Below the pieces are notes generated by a model. It was not told the DNA's origin and ran no database searches. It was given only the letters and a program-made list of their open reading frames with translations. Source: Candidatus Microgenomates bacterium (GTDB lineage: Bacteria; Patescibacteriota; Microgenomatia; UBA1400; PJMF01). From it: a DNA stretch of 5,020 nt. Location: positions 1 through 5,020 of the forward strand of contig WFTH01000033.1 in assembly GCA_015485595.1 (NCBI GenBank), in the 5' to 3' direction. Every line of letters begins with the position of its first letter. Position 1 is the first letter of the stretch. Below are positions 1 to 5,020 of the stretch, piece after piece. The position numbers and the translations under genes are program-made.

Positions 1-823
1 GCACTCTATCCCTGGCCTCGGTGGCCAAAAATCTTTGCCACAAAGATAAAAACTTATCATCTAGTTTAGCTGCTGTCAATCTTGGCGCTTGGTCTAGAAA
101 AGTTGTCTGAATCAGCATACCGCTAGCACCACCTTCCAAAGCCACACGCAAGTTCTCCTTTAACTGGCGATACTCTACCGCTTGGTCGTTTAACAACCAA
201 GGCACATCGAGCTCGGCCGTTAAGGTAGCACAAGCTAAAGGCGTTAAGGGAAAATCAAGGACTAAAAGATCAACCAACTTTTGGAGTTCCCTAGCGGCCT
301 GAAGCTGAGTTTCTAAAAAAGCTTCCTGCTCTTGCTTGGTTTTTAACTTGCCATAAGGGGTAATCTTAAGTTCCAAAACTAACTTGGTACCTTCGTAAGA
401 AGCGTAGTCATAAACTTCAGCTAAAAGCTCTTTTTTCTTAAGCGCCAACTCTTCTTTAGGGTTATAAAAAAGGGTTAACTTAATCAAACCGTAGTTGTTT
501 CTTATGTGCTCTACCCCCCAGTCAGGCAAAAAGCGAGGCAAGCCTAACGGATCATGAGGCTCAAGGTTGTTATCTAGACTAAGTACTAGCCCAACATCTT
601 TGTGTTTGTCGGCCAAAGCCAGGTAACCTACCTTCGGCCCAAACACCACACCAGTAACCGACTTTGTAAGCGTCTTGGCTGCCTGCTTGGTTAAAGTGGT
701 TAGCTGATCTAGGTAGCTAGCAGACTCAGCCTTTAACCCCACAGCCTCGGCTAGCTGCCAAGGTTTATCTAGATCAAGCAAGATAAACTGACCCTCGTCG
801 TTGGAGATGCTTTTCAGACGCAT
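1..823 (-). CDS. LacD-like TIM-barrel protein (class I tagatose-1,6-bisphosphate aldolase family), 3' end outside window
   Basis: Partial gene: 274 codons are visible from ATG (823-821), and the C-terminus lies beyond the left edge. I read this frame by hand and it is open throughout. The protein aligns from memory with streptococcal/staphylococcal LacD, which cleaves tagatose-1,6-bisphosphate in the cytoplasm. Matching blocks are LKSISNDEG (res 3-11, LacD LEKVS..G), LDLDKP (16-21, LacD AFDQRG), VVFGPKVGYLA (59-69, LacD ILLDPEYGL), DVGLVLSLDN (76-85), LPRFLPDWGVEHI (95-107, LacD LPDCLVEWSVKRL), GLIKLTLFYNP (112-122, LacD DAIKFLLYYD) and KLVLELKITP (147-156, LacD FFLELLSYD). Lys115 and Glu151 match conserved LacD residues. 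The LacD Schiff-base lysine motif DVLKVEVP corresponds to DLLVLDFP (185-192), so that lysine is Val188. The phosphate-binding region GVLCGRATW corresponds to GMLIQTTFL (235-243). It may therefore be a non-aldolase or pseudoenzyme relative. An in-frame TTG at 859 is an unlikely alternative start, because similarity begins right after the ATG. No Shine-Dalgarno is seen. Family membership is fairly likely; activity is doubtful. Confidence 0.68.
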   Translation of the reverse strand, partial: MRLKSISNDEGQFILLDLDKPWQLAEAVGLKAESASYLDQLTTLTKQAAKTLTKSVTGVVFGPKVGYLALADKHKDVGLVLSLDNNLEPHDPLGLPRFLPDWGVEHIRNNYGLIKLTLFYNPKEELALKKKELLAEVYDYASYEGTKLVLELKITPYGKLKTKQEQEAFLETQLQAARELQKLVDLLVLDFPLTPLACATLTAELDVPWLLNDQAVEYRQLKENLRVALEGGASGMLIQTTFLDQAPRLTAAKLDDKFLSLWQRFLATEARDRV

Positions 824-838
824 AGGTCTATGATAGCA
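824..838 (-). promoter_or_regulatory. Possible extended -10 promoter directly before the LacD-like gene
   Basis: On the minus strand the sequence TGCTATCAT (838-830) fits an extended -10 element (TGN followed by TATCAT, 5 of 6 to TATAAT). It is followed by six bases and then the ATG at 823. A weak -35, TTGCTG (859-854), lies 18 bp upstream. Transcription would begin at or within a base or two of the ATG, which fits the absence of a Shine-Dalgarno sequence. Read-through from pnp across the 98-bp gap remains possible, since I found no convincing terminator in 824-921. Confidence 0.4.
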
Positions 839-921
839 GGAATAAACCTTAAGCAGCAAGCCAAACTTAAGCGTAGCTTATTAACAGAAGAAAAAGAGTT
901 TAGTGCTATTCAAGCTTAAAC

Positions 922-3201
922 CTAGTGCCTTCGCCTGTGATTATTTGAACGACCGTAAGCATCTCCCCGACGAGACCTAAACCCCCCACCTCGATTATTG
1001 CGTAGTGGACGACCGTGACCGCCACCGTTGTTACGACGTTCAGCCCTTACTTGAGCCTCCTCCTCTTGAGATAAAAGTGATAAGCCAATCTTACCATCAT
1101 CTTTAATCTCATTCACCCTCACATGAACCTCATCCCCCACCTTGTATCTCTCGGCCACGTTTTTTATAAACTCACGCGACATGTTAGAGACATGCACCAA
1201 GCCCTCTCTGCCTGGGAGATACTCCACAAAGATACCGTAGTCCTCTACCCGAGTAACCTTGCCGTCAAACTCATCGTTTACCTCCACCACGCGAATGATG
1301 TCCTCGATCATCTTCTTAGCCTTCTCGATCACTGCTCTATCTGGTGAGGCAATGTTTACCACTCCCACACGGCGCTCTGGATCTTCGTCTATATCGATCT
1401 CTGCCCCAGTCTCCTCGATTAAAGCCTTGATCCGCTTACCGCCTGGGCCGATAATCTCACCGATCTTATCCGCCGGCACGATCACTTGAGCAATCTTGGG
1501 TGCATAAGGTGAAAGCTGTGGTCTGGGTTCAGGAATGGTCTCAAGCATCTTCTCCATAATCTTCATCCGTCCAACCTTGGCTTTTTCCAAAGCTTCAACC
1601 AAGATCTTCTCATTAAGGCCTGTGAGCTTGATGTCCATCTGCAAAGCAGTGATACCCAGCTCGGTACCGGCCACCTTAAAGTCCATGTCGCCGGTGTGAT
1701 CCTCCAAGCCTTGAATGTCAGATAAAACTACATACTTACCGGTTTTTTCATCTGACATCAAACCCATGGCAATACCAGCTACCGGCCGTTTAATCGGCAC
1801 ACCAGCGGCCATTAAGCTCATGGTCGAGCCACAGACAGCTGCTTGAGAAGTCGAGCCGTTTGAGCTCATGATCTCCGAGACCACTTGAATAGTGTAAGGA
1901 AACTCTTCTTGAGAAGGTACCACTGGTAGTAAGGCTCTTTCTGCCAAAGCACCATGACCGATCTCGCGACGCTTGGGGTAACCAAACCGACCAGCCTCAC
2001 CTGAGGCATAAGGTGGCATATTGTAAAAGTGCATGTAGTGTCTGATCTCCATCCCTTCGATGCTCTCAACATACTGACCTAATGAAGGACTACCCAAGGT
2101 AGCAATGGTCACCGCTTGTGTGGCACCACGTTTAAACATGGCGCTCCCATGAGTTCTGGGGAAAAGATCTACCTCGGTCCAGATCGGTCTAATCTCATCC
2201 GGTTTGCGGCCATCTGGACGGACACCGTCTTCTAAGATCATACGACGGGCTTCTTTTTTGGTTGCTTGATAAAGGACTTCTTTTGCTAAACCTTCATCCA
2301 CCTGTTCGGACTCGTCCGCCACACCGGCGTTCACCGCCTCCATAATCTGACTAACCACCTCATCCTCGTTAGTTGACTCAAGATGAGCTTTGGCCTTAAC
2401 AATCTCTTTTACTTGATCCATAAACTGACTGTTAATCACTTGAGCAATCCTCTTAAGCTTAGCCTCTTTCTCTTCGTCTTTCTCTACCAAGTCAACCTTA
2501 GTTTTACCTACATCAGCCACGATCTTTTTCATAGCCTCGACCATACTGCCAAGCTCGGCTTGAGCTGAGGTGAGAGCTTTGACCATGGTCTCTTCATCCA
2601 CCTCGTTAGCCCCAGCCTCGACCATTACGATGGTCTGACCCGTGCCAGCGACTATTAAATCTAAGTCCGAGGTCTCCATCTCGGTCTCGGTTGGATTGAA
2701 GATAAACCTACCGGTCTCTTTATTAAGACCAACCCGCAGACCAGCAATCGACCCTTCAAACGGGATCTCAGAAATAGCTACCCCCAAAGCAGAAGCCACC
2801 AGACCAAGCATATCCGGATTATTCTCACCATCATAGGAAAAAACCGTGTTTATAATCTGCACCTCATTAGTAATTCCCTCTGGAAAAAGTGGTCTTAAGG
2901 AACGATCGATCACCCGCGCTTTTAAGATGGTCTCATCTAGTGGGCGCCCGTCGCGTTTAACCCAGCGTGAACCTTTGATCGTGCCGGCAGCATAGAGCTT
3001 CTCGGCAAACTCTACCGATAGGGGGAAGTAACCTAGGTTTACCTTGCGACCCAGGGCAACAGTGGCATGAACCGTGGTGCCGCCCATGGTGGCCAACACC
3101 GCCGCCGAGACCTGCTCGGAAAACTTGCCAATCTCGATCTTGATCACCTTATCCCCTACCGGGATTTCTGCTTTATATGTGTTTGGGTATTTAGGGTACA
3201 T
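922..3201 (-). CDS. pnp: Polynucleotide phosphorylase (polyribonucleotide nucleotidyltransferase)
   Basis: Complete, 759 residues, ATG to TAG. PNPase is a trimeric cytoplasmic 3'-to-5' exoribonuclease that uses phosphate to release nucleoside diphosphates, and it can also add 3' tails. Domains in order: first RNase PH-like domain (about 12-212), all-helical linker domain (about 240-320), second, catalytic RNase PH-like domain (about 323-535), KH (about 570-632, GxxG loop at IIGPGGK 583-589) and S1 (about 642-711). Catalytic and phosphate-site motifs are intact: KRREIGHG (410-417), SSNGSTS (446-452), and EDHTGDMDFK (500-509), where Asp501 and Asp507 correspond to E. coli Asp486 and Asp492. The RNA-gripping FFRR loop of E. 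coli is replaced by RWVKR (79-83), one residue longer. The last 40 or so residues are Arg/Gly/Asn-rich and likely bind RNA. rpsO, the usual upstream neighbour, is absent; a CDCA-like gene and its terminator lie there instead. The start is supported by family alignment and by AAAGG eight bases before the ATG. Confidence 0.98.
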   Translation of the reverse strand: MYPKYPNTYKAEIPVGDKVIKIEIGKFSEQVSAAVLATMGGTTVHATVALGRKVNLGYFPLSVEFAEKLYAAGTIKGSRWVKRDGRPLDETILKARVIDRSLRPLFPEGITNEVQIINTVFSYDGENNPDMLGLVASALGVAISEIPFEGSIAGLRVGLNKETGRFIFNPTETEMETSDLDLIVAGTGQTIVMVEAGANEVDEETMVKALTSAQAELGSMVEAMKKIVADVGKTKVDLVEKDEEKEAKLKRIAQVINSQFMDQVKEIVKAKAHLESTNEDEVVSQIMEAVNAGVADESEQVDEGLAKEVLYQATKKEARRMILEDGVRPDGRKPDEIRPIWTEVDLFPRTHGSAMFKRGATQAVTIATLGSPSLGQYVESIEGMEIRHYMHFYNMPPYASGEAGRFGYPKRREIGHGALAERALLPVVPSQEEFPYTIQVVSEIMSSNGSTSQAAVCGSTMSLMAAGVPIKRPVAGIAMGLMSDEKTGKYVVLSDIQGLEDHTGDMDFKVAGTELGITALQMDIKLTGLNEKILVEALEKAKVGRMKIMEKMLETIPEPRPQLSPYAPKIAQVIVPADKIGEIIGPGGKRIKALIEETGAEIDIDEDPERRVGVVNIASPDRAVIEKAKKMIEDIIRVVEVNDEFDGKVTRVEDYGIFVEYLPGREGLVHVSNMSREFIKNVAERYKVGDEVHVRVNEIKDDGKIGLSLLSQEEEAQVRAERRNNGGGHGRPLRNNRGGGFRSRRGDAYGRSNNHRRRH

Positions 3202-3399
3202 GTCCTAAACCTTTCTTTTTATAAAAAGGCCAAAAACTTAAACTTCATCAGGAGAAAACTAAAAGAAAGAGTATTCAAGGCAACAAAAGACAAACCTGTC
3301 ATTTTGCTCTCTAGAATCCTCTTTTTCTTTTAAGCTTTCCCCTTACTTTTAAAAGGCCCTTATTTAATTTTACTTATACTTCCTACTTAAACTAAATTA
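3202..3399 (-). other. Long pnp leader, no gene recognised
   Basis: This is AT-rich DNA between the heptamer repeats and the pnp start. If transcription begins near 3442 it is mostly 5' untranslated leader. It holds a perfect 14-bp palindrome, CTTTTTATAAAAAG (3215-3228), just ahead of the ribosome binding site, and a shorter one, CTTTTAAAAG (around 3346-3355). A weak -10-like TATAAG lies near 3375. No rpsO-like reading frame is present. pnp leaders in enterobacteria are sites of autoregulation by RNase III and PNPase; whether that applies here is not visible, since no long stable hairpin is apparent. Confidence 0.5.
3210..3214 (-). promoter_or_regulatory. Ribosome binding site of pnp
   Basis: AAAGG on the minus strand with an eight-base spacer to the ATG at 3201. 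A second AGGA (3206-3203) is only one base from the ATG and too close to act. The site supports the chosen start, which also gives the N-terminal length expected for PNPase. Confidence 0.6.
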
Positions 3400-3441
3400 A
3401 GCATCTAGCATCTAGCATCTAGCATTTAGTATCTAGCATCT
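3400..3441. repeat. Tandem heptamer repeat, six copies of AGCATCT
   Basis: Six head-to-tail 7-bp units: three exact AGCATCT copies (3400-3420), AGCATTT (3421-3427), AGTATCT (3428-3434), then AGCATCT (3435-3441). Only two of the 42 bases depart from the consensus. The array sits between the extended -10 assigned to pnp and the rest of the pnp leader, so it would be transcribed as the first 40 or so bases of the mRNA. The unit contains no obvious binding-site consensus. Most simply it arose by slippage, but its placement is notable. Confidence 0.9.
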
Positions 3442-3448
3442 AATCCTA

Positions 3449-3457
3449 ATTATATCA
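3449..3457 (-). promoter_or_regulatory. Probable extended -10 promoter for pnp
   Basis: TGATATAAT on the minus strand (3457-3449) is a perfect TATAAT with the TGN extension. No good -35 is seen at the normal distance, because that stretch overlaps the terminator of the upstream gene; extended -10 promoters can work without one. The predicted start is near 3442, giving a leader of about 240 bases. It lies directly after the terminator T-tract, which fits an independent pnp transcript. Confidence 0.5.
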
Positions 3458-3459
3458 CT

Positions 3460-3496
3460 AAAAAACCAAACCACCCCGGCAAAATACCAGGGTGGT
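3460..3496 (-). terminator. Rho-independent terminator of the CDCA-like gene
   Basis: On the minus strand ACCACCC (3496-3490) pairs with GGGTGGT (3476-3470). After one mismatch, two more G-C pairs close a seven-base loop (3486-3480). The stem is followed by a T-rich run (TTTGGTTTTTT, 3470-3460). It begins 27 bases after the TAG of the CDCA-like gene, the usual place for an intrinsic terminator. Confidence 0.9.
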
Positions 3497-3523
3497 AAGC
3501 AGCGTAAGATCATTTTATCAACA

Positions 3524-4492
3524 CTAAGCGCTAAAAGCCTCATTAAAGTTTACAGGCTCACTCGGTGTTCTGCTTACAGACATGATAGTAGCTATCACAC
3601 CTTCATCATCCTCTTCATACTGAACAGTGACCATTGGTACATCTCTGCTTGTGTCCAAGATAGCCAAAGTGCTCTTAGTTTGTATGTCTAGAGCTTTCCA
3701 CAACTTGTAAAAATCAACCTCTAAGTCAGGATATTTAGACTTGATAAATCTTGCTAATTCCTGAACTAACTTCCTGTCTCTAATTACATCGTAAACAAAA
3801 AACTGAGTCTCGCCACCATTTGGTACTACCGTAAAGTTAGCATCATCAACCACGATCAAGCCTTTCTCTTCATGCCCACCCTGTAAATAAATAAAGTCAA
3901 ACTTATTCGAGTGTTGATTTCTTAACTTTACCGTCTCTTGCCAAACCTTAACTGCCTGCTCATAAGAAACTCCATAACTTTCTTTATGATGAGCACTAGC
4001 ATTATGGTGACCACAGTCACTCACTTTGTCTTCTTCATTCTCAGGTTGAGTGAAAATAAGTTGTTTTATAGCTTGAATTAATTTCAAGTTTTTGTCATGG
4101 TCACTAGAATGAAGACCAAATCTACCACCCTCCTGATTTGATCTAAAATCAAACACCACTTTCACAGCTTTATTAGGATTAACACCCAAAGCCACTAACC
4201 CCATAACTAAACCAATATCTCCACCAGCTCGACGCACCATATCTCCAATCTGCTCTGCCTTGTTCCGCCCATCAACGCAGTTACTACTTAAGCTACCTGA
4301 CTCTCCCACTCTTACTGTGTTATCTTCAATATGTTTTATTAAACTAAGTTGCTCTAGCTCCTCTCTTTGCTCTGTGGTTATGCCGTCTGCAAATCTTACT
4401 TCCTTTACTTGAACTTTTTGGGGTTTCTTTATAATTTCAATCTTTGCAGGGTTGATTGTTTGTTCGATATTGTCTTTACCGCTTTCGCTCAT
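3524..4492 (-). CDS. Cadmium/zeta-class carbonic anhydrase-like (CDCA-like) metalloprotein
   Basis: A 322-residue protein ending in TAG. Similarity, recalled without a search, is to the CDCA repeats of diatom carbonic anhydrase CDCA1, which hydrates CO2 using Cd or Zn held by Cys, His and Cys. Shared blocks: NCVDGR (71-76, CDCA1 KCVDGR), an RRAGGDIG region (87-94, CDCA1 MPGGIYA), LHSSDH (127-132, CDCA1 VHGDHSSD), SDCGHH (158-163, CDCA1 LGCGF), GGHEEKGLIVVD (205-216, CDCA1 GSHTEKVVYIN) and TQFFVYD (229-235, CDCA1 QRFIVD). Likely ligands are Cys72, His128 and Cys160; Asp74 and Arg76 form the CxDxR pair also seen in beta-carbonic anhydrases. The His-to-Cys spacing (32) exceeds the 10 I recall for CDCA1, so there is an insertion. 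The first 40 or so residues are charged with no signal peptide, and no membrane segment is seen, so it should be cytoplasmic. I chose ATG 4492 because AAAGGA precedes it by six bases; an in-frame ATG at 4507 lacks such a site. GC content looks lower than in pnp. The fold family is likely; carbonic anhydrase activity is not proven. Confidence 0.72.
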   Translation of the reverse strand: MSESGKDNIEQTINPAKIEIIKKPQKVQVKEVRFADGITTEQREELEQLSLIKHIEDNTVRVGESGSLSSNCVDGRNKAEQIGDMVRRAGGDIGLVMGLVALGVNPNKAVKVVFDFRSNQEGGRFGLHSSDHDKNLKLIQAIKQLIFTQPENEEDKVSDCGHHNASAHHKESYGVSYEQAVKVWQETVKLRNQHSNKFDFIYLQGGHEEKGLIVVDDANFTVVPNGGETQFFVYDVIRDRKLVQELARFIKSKYPDLEVDFYKLWKALDIQTKSTLAILDTSRDVPMVTVQYEEDDEGVIATIMSVSRTPSEPVNFNEAFSA

Positions 4493-4498
4493 AGTTTT

Positions 4499-4504
4499 TC
4501 CTTT
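4499..4504 (-). promoter_or_regulatory. Ribosome binding site that selects the CDCA-like start
   Basis: AAAGGA on the minus strand, six bases before ATG 4492-4490. It lies inside the five-codon extension that would begin at ATG 4507, which has only A/T-rich sequence ahead of it. This favours the 322-residue form over the 327-residue form. Confidence 0.7.
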
Positions 4505-4543
4505 CATTTTTAATTTTACATTTTTAATCCAACAAGAATTTGC

Positions 4544-4572
4544 ATTATAATCCCGGCACTTAAAAATGACAA
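4544..4572 (-). promoter_or_regulatory. Sigma-70-type promoter for the CDCA-like gene
   Basis: On the minus strand TTGTCA (4572-4567, 5 of 6 to TTGACA), a 17-bp spacer, and a perfect TATAAT (4549-4544). The predicted start near 4537 gives a leader of about 45 bases with a ribosome binding site. This is the strongest promoter match in the window. Confidence 0.75.
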
Positions 4573-4581
4573 CTTACTACG

Positions 4582-4590
4582 TGTTATAAT
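4582..4590 (+). promoter_or_regulatory. Extended -10 promoter for nfeD
   Basis: TGTTATAAT is a perfect TATAAT with the TGN extension. Seven bases separate it from the nfeD ATG at 4598, so transcription should begin at or beside the start codon. No good -35 is found at 16-19 bp. The elements of the divergent CDCA-like promoter lie just upstream (4544-4572), so RNA polymerase could hardly occupy both promoters at once. A second plus-strand TATAAT at 4546-4551 overlaps the divergent -10 and lacks a clear -35. Confidence 0.6.
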
Positions 4591-4597
4591 TAGCTTA

Positions 4598-5020
4598 ATG
4601 TCAGCTTCAGCTTTAACCCAAGGTCTAGTGATTTTTGGCTTGCTCTTGTTAGTTATTGAGTTATTTTTTAATCTAGATACTGGCTTTGATCTTTTAGTTT
4701 TAGGCACTATCACCATTTTTAGCGGATTCATCGGACTACTCTTTGGAAGTTTTTGGCTGACTTTAGCTCTAGTCGGACTAGCTAGTCTAGTCTACTTTTT
4801 ACTTCTAAGGAAAAAGTTCAAGCAAAAGGTGGTTGTCCCTATGGAACAAGCTTACAACCTAGATGCAGTGGTGGGTCAAAAAGCCATCGTCACCACCGAG
4901 ATTCTCTCAACTAAAGCCGGCAAGGTTAAGATCAACGGTCAGATCTGGCGCGCTCGCTCCCGCTCGCGCCTAAAACCAGGGGAGAAAGTTAAGGTAGAAA
5001 AGATTAAAGGAATCACCCTG
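4598..5020 (+). CDS. NfeD-like membrane protein with C-terminal OB-fold domain, 3' end outside window
   Basis: Partial gene: 141 codons from ATG 4598, open to the right edge. Three hydrophobic segments (about 8-25, 31-50 and 52-70) are followed by a basic stretch RKKFKQK (71-77) and a small beta-rich domain (about 88-141). In that domain VVGQKAIVTTEI (91-102), GKVKINGQIWRARS (108-121) and LKPGEKVKVEKIKGITL (125-141) follow the NfeD C-terminal (NfeDC) pattern. NfeD proteins sit in the membrane and are usually paired with SPFH/stomatin-type partners, with which the OB domain interacts; such a gene would be expected just past the right edge. This is the short form, without the N-terminal ClpP-like protease domain, and should end within a few codons of the window edge. 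There is no Shine-Dalgarno, and the promoter -10 abuts the start, which suggests a leaderless transcript. Confidence 0.88.
   Translation, partial: MSASALTQGLVIFGLLLLVIELFFNLDTGFDLLVLGTITIFSGFIGLLFGSFWLTLALVGLASLVYFLLLRKKFKQKVVVPMEQAYNLDAVVGQKAIVTTEILSTKAGKVKINGQIWRARSRSRLKPGEKVKVEKIKGITL

Noticed and set aside
824..921. Possible terminator after pnp (TAAGC-TAC-GCTTA hairpin)
   Set aside because: The stem is only five pairs with a three-base loop, and the T-rich stretch lies before it rather than after, so it does not fit an intrinsic terminator.
1123..2836. Several open frames of 60-76 codons on the plus strand, plus one on the minus strand (1866-2072), inside pnp
   Set aside because: All lie fully within the conserved pnp reading frame and look like antisense or out-of-frame shadows with no ribosome binding sites or family resemblance.
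3206..3246. TATAAA within the 14-bp palindrome as a pnp -10
   Set aside because: There is no -35 at 16-18 bp (GAAGTT at 17), and a start there would leave only about ten bases of leader and cut off the AAAGG ribosome binding site.
3219..3302. Minus-strand 27-codon reading frame (MTGLSFVALN...) within the pnp leader, possible leader peptide
   Set aside because: No Shine-Dalgarno at a workable distance (GAGG is 15 bases away), low-complexity hydrophobic composition typical of AT-rich noncoding DNA, and no recognisable family.
3067..3333. Plus-strand 88-codon open frame overlapping the pnp start and leader
   Set aside because: It is mostly antisense to the conserved pnp N-terminus, and its translation shows no domain or plausible composition.
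3400..3441. CRISPR-like array
   Set aside because: The units are contiguous 7-mers with no spacers, far too short for CRISPR repeats.
3524..4492. Classical beta-carbonic anhydrase, suggested by CxDxR and DCG motifs
   Set aside because: The HxxC pattern of beta enzymes is missing (Val157 stands where His should be), and the downstream blocks and length fit CDCA better.
4516..4521. ATG-TAA start-stop minimal frame in the leader of the CDCA-like gene
   Set aside because: ATG followed at once by TAA in an A/T-only leader is expected by chance, and no ribosome binding site precedes it.
4516..4731. Minus-strand 71-codon open frame overlapping the nfeD start and the divergent promoters
   Set aside because: It is antisense to the NfeD membrane segments and covers both predicted promoters. 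Its Lys/Ser/Ile-rich translation is what the reverse of a hydrophobic coding region gives.

Overview
The window is from a bacterium, most plausibly a small-genome, uncultivated lineage such as Candidate Phyla Radiation/Patescibacteria (Microgenomates-like). That placement is an inference from four things: compact gene spacing, a PNPase with an unusual active-site loop that is not next to rpsO, genes apparently lacking Shine-Dalgarno sequences, and proteins only distantly related to their textbook families. All readable genes fit the standard code. Both visible stop codons are TAG, and no in-frame TGA was seen. No mobile element, CRISPR array, tRNA or rRNA was recognised.

Layout. (1) Positions 1-823, minus strand: the N-terminal 274 codons of a TIM-barrel protein resembling class I tagatose-1,6-bisphosphate aldolase (LacD). 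It runs off the left edge, and the position of the Schiff-base lysine appears to be valine. (2) Positions 922-3201, minus strand: a complete polynucleotide phosphorylase (pnp) with two RNase PH-like domains, KH and S1 domains and an Arg/Gly/Asn-rich tail. (3) Positions 3202-3523: a gene-free stretch holding the upstream gene's rho-independent terminator, a probable extended -10 promoter for pnp, six tandem copies of a heptamer (AGCATCT on the plus strand), and a long pnp leader. (4) Positions 3524-4492, minus strand: a 322-residue protein that I match to the cadmium/zeta-class carbonic anhydrase (CDCA) family known best from diatoms. It has a CxDxR motif and plausible Cys/His/Cys metal ligands. 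(5) Positions 4493-4597: a compact divergent promoter region. (6) Positions 4598-5020, plus strand: an NfeD-like membrane protein with three hydrophobic segments and an OB-fold domain, cut by the right edge just before its expected end.

How the genes relate. The CDCA-like gene has its own promoter, ribosome binding site and terminator, so it is probably monocistronic. pnp seems to have its own promoter beyond that terminator. The LacD-like gene follows pnp by 98 bp and may be read through from pnp, or from its own extended -10 just before the ATG. nfeD is transcribed away from the rest. There is no evidence that the genes form one pathway. The most notable points are the CDCA-like protein in a bacterial context, the aldolase homologue lacking its catalytic lysine, and two genes (LacD-like and nfeD) whose extended -10 elements lie so close to the ATG that leaderless transcripts are likely.
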